The notes under the pieces were generated by a model. It did not search any database. It was not told the origin of the DNA and was given only the letters and a program-made list of their open reading frames with translations. This document shows, in pieces, positions 60,201 through 64,000 of a stretch of DNA of 64,000 bases. The position numbers were made by a program, and so were the translations under genes. Source of the stretch: Volvox africanus (Eukaryota; Chlorophyta; Chlorophyceae; Chlamydomonadales; Volvocaceae); the NCBI GenBank assembly GCA_030268105.1, contig BSDZ01000112.1, positions 1,011,501 through 1,075,500 on the forward strand, read 5' to 3'. Positions within the stretch are counted from its first letter, which is position 1, and the number at the start of each line of letters is the position of its first letter.

Positions 60201-62810
60201 CCCACCCCAAATTCGTTATATACCTTATCACACATACTTGTACGGTACTTACTGTAAAAAGTGCACGTCGTACAGGTCCGCGGTTTTCTCGGCCTTCCGC
60301 CTGCGTACATCAAGTTGATTGGCCGGAAGGGAGAGTTGTCCCTCCTGCAGCTGAGCGACGAGGAAATGGAGCAGGTGCAGCGGCCCACCCCCGCGCGGCA
60401 GGGGGGATGGAGGAACTTGACAACAGCACGTATGGTGTGTACAGGAAGGGGCAGGGGTTGGTGGGCAGGGGTTCAGCGTTGGGAAGCATGGTGGTGGGAG
60501 AGGGAAGAGGTAGGGAGAAGGGAGGGGGGCGTTGCAAACAGAAGATGTATGGCGGTGCGTTGTCGGTTGATGAGTTAACCAGCTGTCAGGACGGCTGAAG
60601 GAGTGGCTTTGCCATCAGAGTGCACATGTGCCGGGGCGGGGAAGGGGTGTATTACTGTGTTGCTGTGTGTGTGTGTGTGTGTGTGTGACCCTTGAGAGGC
60701 TTGGTTCGGGTCCCAGGGCAGTGAGCAGCTCGCTGTGGCTCGAGGAAACGTGTGTTTGTGTATATGTGTGTGTTTTACGACCCGCCTCAGCTGAACTCTT
60801 TTCATTCCCGCCCCCCGCCGTCCCGGGGAACCTCTGCTTCCTCCCCCTCGCCCTTCTATGTCTAATGCATCCATCGTACACGCATCCGGATGTCGATATG
60901 TTGTACGGCATGTTCGACACCGTATGTCTGGATACAGCTGCTCGGCGCCGCTGCGTACAGGTAAATATGCTTCATCCGTCCGCCGTATTCGCCGAGGAGA
61001 ACGATCTTTTTTTGTTAGTGGGAAAGGGGGAAGAGAGTACGGGTGTACGGAGGCAGGGGTGTCGGTTGCTGGTCTGCTGGTCTGCGTACAGTTAGAGCCT
61101 AATCATAAGGCCCCTACACATGCAGATTTGGTGGCATAAGGCCCACGTAGGGTTGTATGCGGGCGGGCATGAAGTCCTTTTCGTCTGTCTGTCCCCCCTT
61201 TCCCCCCTTTCCCCGCTTACGCCCCGTCTTTTCGCAAGCTTGTTGGGTTTCTGTGACTCGGGCCCGCCACTGACTTGGAGATTCCATCCCATCCCCCGCG
61301 GTCTTTATTCGTTCCCTTCCGCCCTCCCTGGACAGCCCCATTGCGATGGTGGATCAGATCCGGGTCCCGGTCCTCGTGGTGGCGGGAACCAGGGACGACG
61401 TGTGCCCCGTTGAGTTGGCTCGGGAGGCAGTGACGCGCATGGGATCCAAGGTAAGTACGGAATTACGTGCGTGAGGCCGTACATACGGCCGGGAATCGCG
61501 GCGAGGTTTTCGTAGCCTGATGGCCACGAGAATATAGCGCTGCCTCCTGATATCATGTGTATAGATTATGAGTGTCGTTGCGGAAAACATATAGGGTGAT
61601 CGAAAAGGCCGAATTGTGACGTTCGGGAGGGAACAATTACGTTGAATGAGCCCAATTTGCTGTCGCCCACCCTGGAGTGAGCGAGTGAGCGAGGGCGGGT
61701 TTGGGAGAACGGATGCACATTGTGCTGCCGTCCTGCGTAGCGTGCGAGAGGCGCGGCGCCACCAACGGTGATCTGGGGCAGATGGGGCAGATGGGGCAGA
61801 TGGGACAGCGCAGCAGGTAGAGCGAGATCGCCATCTGTGGCTAGAGCGTGTGTGACATGGGCGCATTGATGAATAGATGCGTGCCGCCACTATTTTTTTT
61901 CGTGATCATATTATCATAAAAAATATATATCATAAAATAATTTATCAACAATTTGAATAAAATAGCGAGGTGCGGGAGCTTGCTGCTAGGCAAAGCAAGG
62001 AGACACAGAGGGAGATATGCGTCGCAGATTGCGCAAACATTTCCGCGAAATGACGTACGAGGGGAGAGAATGCGTAAGCTTGAGAGGTTGTGAGGCCACT
62101 GTACAAAGGTACTTGTCCGATAAGTAGGGAATAGGTGTTTAGGGAAAGGAAGGTAACGAATCCGCCATTATAGGGGAGCGGAAAAGATGTATATGAACGA
62201 TGGATAGCGAGCTTCGGAAATCGACTATCCTAAATAAAACGCTTGGTAAATTATTTGTTATATGCTCTTATGGCAATGTTCGGTTCCTTTCGCACCGATT
62301 GCCGTAGGCGCGCCTGATTGAGCGCCCCCATGCGCACATTGAATTGCACCGCCATGGCGCGGAGCCAGATAACCTGAAACCGGTTATTGAGTTCCTGCAG
62401 GTGAGTTTGTTAGTGATCAATGTATTTAGCGAACGTTTCCACTTGGCTGCCGGCTTCGGTGCGCGCTGTATTACTCATACACGATCGGCTAGGTCATATT
62501 GCTTGGCTGAGTTTGCGAGAATTTTGTGAACCAAGCCTCTGTTGATGATATGAGTTATCTCAATATGACTGTGACTATGGCTTTCCAAACGTTGCTTTGT
62601 TGGCTGAAGCTAGCATCGAAAGATATTAAAATTAGGATATTTGTAGGTCATCTTTTACTTAGATAAAGTATGAAATCCTATAATTATATGCATGCGCTGT
62701 CCTTTGGTGCTGATTCCCGCCCGCAATCGCAGGAGCAATTAGGCGGTGTCGTCGTCGATGCGGCTCCAGCGGGGCTTCTGGCGCACACGGCGGAGAGTCA
62801 GTTTGGTTAA
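54263..62810 (+). CDS. Membrane-anchored alpha/beta hydrolase, 12 exons
   Basis: Exons: 54263-54298, 54726-54817, 55750-55875, 57850-57909, 58481-58639, 59546-59771, 60019-60072, 60276-60434, 60938-60960, 61336-61450, 62308-62400, 62733-62810. All phases agree; CDS is 1221 nt (406 residues). A glycine-rich transmembrane helix at about 25-42 (RAALIGAVVGGAVMGGAIM) anchors the protein. The fold follows: VVVMAHGLGSQKDMGLHPYA (oxyanion region), VLAFDYRGFGGSDG, then the nucleophile elbow LWGVSYSGGHV (Ser194), acid loop GTRDDVCP (Asp332) and HAHIEL (likely His360). This resembles the serine-hydrolase/dienelactone-like group often annotated as peptidase S33 or S15-like; the substrate cannot be told. 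The first two exons rest on phase and the membrane helix rather than on family similarity. Confidence 0.9.
55255..55310. repeat. AT-rich tract
   Basis: A TATATAACATATAATG-type AT-rich segment in the second intron of the hydrolase gene. No function assigned. Confidence 0.6.
56944..57325. repeat. 9-bp minisatellite ATATCCTCC with CTCC insertions
   Basis: About 40 copies of a 9-bp unit, interrupted by TCCCTCC variants, lie in the intron between exons 55750-55875 and 57850-57909 of the hydrolase gene. On the transcribed strand it is a long pyrimidine-rich tract. The minus-strand Met-Glu-Asp and Gly-Tyr frames come from the repeat. Confidence 0.95.
57987..58088 (+). other. Zinc-knuckle-like fragment inside an intron
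   Basis: In the intron between hydrolase exons 4 and 5 the plus strand reads CFQCNNLKFKGHRGNRC, a C-x2-C-x7-H-x4-C pattern. It recalls the CCHC knuckle of retrotransposon Gag proteins, but the spacing is wider than the standard CX2CX4HX4C. It may be a short remnant of an element or chance. Confidence 0.3.
58698..58830. repeat. 51-bp tandem repeat, about 2.5 copies
   Basis: The unit begins CCCCTACATATAAGTCCCTT and contains CATCCTGTGATGCCACTGTC. Two full copies and a partial third lie in the intron after hydrolase exon 5. Confidence 0.95.
59957..60012. repeat. (CTGCTA)n tract next to a splice acceptor
   Basis: A CTGCTACTG repeat ends only a few bases before the acceptor (ctgccgcag) of hydrolase exon 60019-60072. 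It takes the place of the usual polypyrimidine tract. Confidence 0.85.
60660..60690. repeat. (GT)n microsatellite
   Basis: A GT run in the intron between hydrolase exon 8 and the 23-nt microexon. Further GT-rich text follows near 60755-60775. Confidence 0.9.
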
Positions 62811-64000
62811 TGATAGAAAGTACGAGATAGTGTGTCATTCAGTAATAACGACCGTACCCTCGCGTACTGTTGCGTTACGGCGGGCCAGCATATAATGGCA
62901 GCCCCGGCCGCGCGCGCGGTGTTGCACGTGCCTTGGAGAGGCTGGTTTGCAAGATTGCCTTTGTTGTATCCCTTCTAAGACGCCAGTGATTTAGTTGAAT
63001 GTCTTCCAAACTCTTTAAGTGCACCGCCATAAAGAAGTGGCCCCAATATTCCAACTGGGAACTAGAGACGGACCGCGAAGTTCCCACCCGCGTGCGCAGC
63101 GAGTAAGCGCGGGGAGTTGATTTCTTACGATAATCCACACAGTTGATTCTCTACGATAATTTTACTAAGCGTTGAATGGTTAAATGGCTCTGTCTTGGAC
63201 AGTTTTCAGGTCATGGGTTTATCCGGTACGAACTGGTACCTGGAACCTTCCCATAAGCTGTGGAACATCCCGAGATGTGAATGCCTGTCAGGATGTTTTC
63301 ATCCATAAACGATTTCAAGATTTAAAATGGTTAATCTGTACAATAGTATTACAGTGCTTCACAACGTGACCGGCAGGGGCTGCTTTCGTAGGTGGTTATC
63401 TGTTCCAGCGCCAAACCGTTGGCTAGTGTGAACTTCAGCTGCCGCGTCAGTGAGTCAAAAGAGTGCTTACGCACTCTTGTATGGTTAAGGACAAGTAGAC
63501 ACACGATGACCAGTTCTTAGATATTGTCTGCAAGGGAATCAGCAGCCCGTCTTCATGTATGTACGGTTAAGTGTCCGTATGGCCTTATCTGGCGGGACGG
63601 TCATTTGATGTATTGAAATTAAATCGTATATCTTGGCAAAGTGAAACCGGATATTATGGATTTTGTGCTGATTAAAAACGTTTCCCGAATGCGGACAAAG
63701 CTGCAGTTCCTCGGATAAACCTATCCATGGGAGCTGGGAATGGCATTACGAACATTTTGTCTGTGCTTTACAGCTACCAGCGACGACACATCAGGAGGGG
63801 GTGCGGTGCTGACACATTCAACCTGCGGCGCGGAGGTATTGACTACGCCACTCGGTATTGCCACAGACCAGAAGGCAAATTTAACAGCCAGCCAACTTAC
63901 ATCGAGTTACGCAATAGACACTTCTAACATTTCCTCAGATTTACCTTCCAAGCAAGGATCTCGCAAGCTTCGAAATCCGTCATCGGCATCGGGATGCAAC
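62811..64000. other. Right flank, no firm gene
   Basis: After the hydrolase stop I see no supported exon. The minus-strand frame 62875-63138 (87 codons) and two short plus-strand frames lack splice or family evidence. The hydrolase 3' untranslated region should occupy the left part. Confidence 0.4.

Noticed and set aside
1..64000. tRNA, rRNA or snRNA genes
   Set aside because: No segment with a recognisable cloverleaf, A/B boxes or rRNA core was seen on reading; a covariance-model scan would be decisive.

Overview
The window looks like nuclear DNA of a green alga, most likely a volvocine chlorophyte. This is an inference. Genes are split into many short exons with clean GT...AG introns. Proteins carry long Ala/Gly/Gln/Ser stretches. 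There is a plant-type chloroplast copper pump and a plant-type ENT/Tudor chromatin protein, and introns are loaded with tandem repeats. I see no rRNA, tRNA, CRISPR array or prokaryotic operon. Exon models below were built by hand from splice motifs, reading phase and protein-family patterns. In the three best models every junction keeps phase and the summed CDS is a multiple of three.

Layout from left to right. At 1127-1850 (+) lie exons of an unidentified gene. At 4755-10678 (-) is an 11-exon EMSY-like gene (ENT domain, Tudor/Agenet domain, C-terminal helix), with an 18-bp minisatellite in one intron. At 11440-13309 (+) is a single-pass membrane/coiled-coil protein of unknown function, and at 15303-16085 (+) two exons of another unknown gene. 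At 18415-29022 (-) is a complete 15-exon P1B-type Cu+ ATPase of the chloroplast PAA2/HMA8 type, about 994 residues; its introns hold an AT-rich repeat, an 11-bp repeat and a 725-bp CAT/CAC satellite. At 29707-36050 (+) are exons of a very long low-complexity protein with a lipidation-like N-terminus and a duplicated KWSPF motif.

From 36051 to 43615 I find no convincing gene. A degenerate direct copy of the 3' end of the preceding gene lies at 43616-44250, just before an intronless OST5/TMEM258 gene (44406-44636, +). At 48343-50757 (-) an HRDC-domain exon is spliced in frame to a J-domain exon, and at 51019-53154 (-) is a long low-complexity exon that may belong to the same gene. At 54263-62810 (+) is a 12-exon membrane-anchored alpha/beta hydrolase of about 406 residues with a 23-nt microexon. 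The last 1.2 kb shows nothing firm.

The genes do not form a pathway. Three neighbouring pairs are head to head (10678/11440, 29022/29707, 53154/54263), so they may share promoter regions. The most unusual items are the HRDC plus J-domain combination, the repeated KWSPF motif with its downstream pseudogene copy, the two microexons, and the concentration of very long, ordered tandem repeats inside introns.
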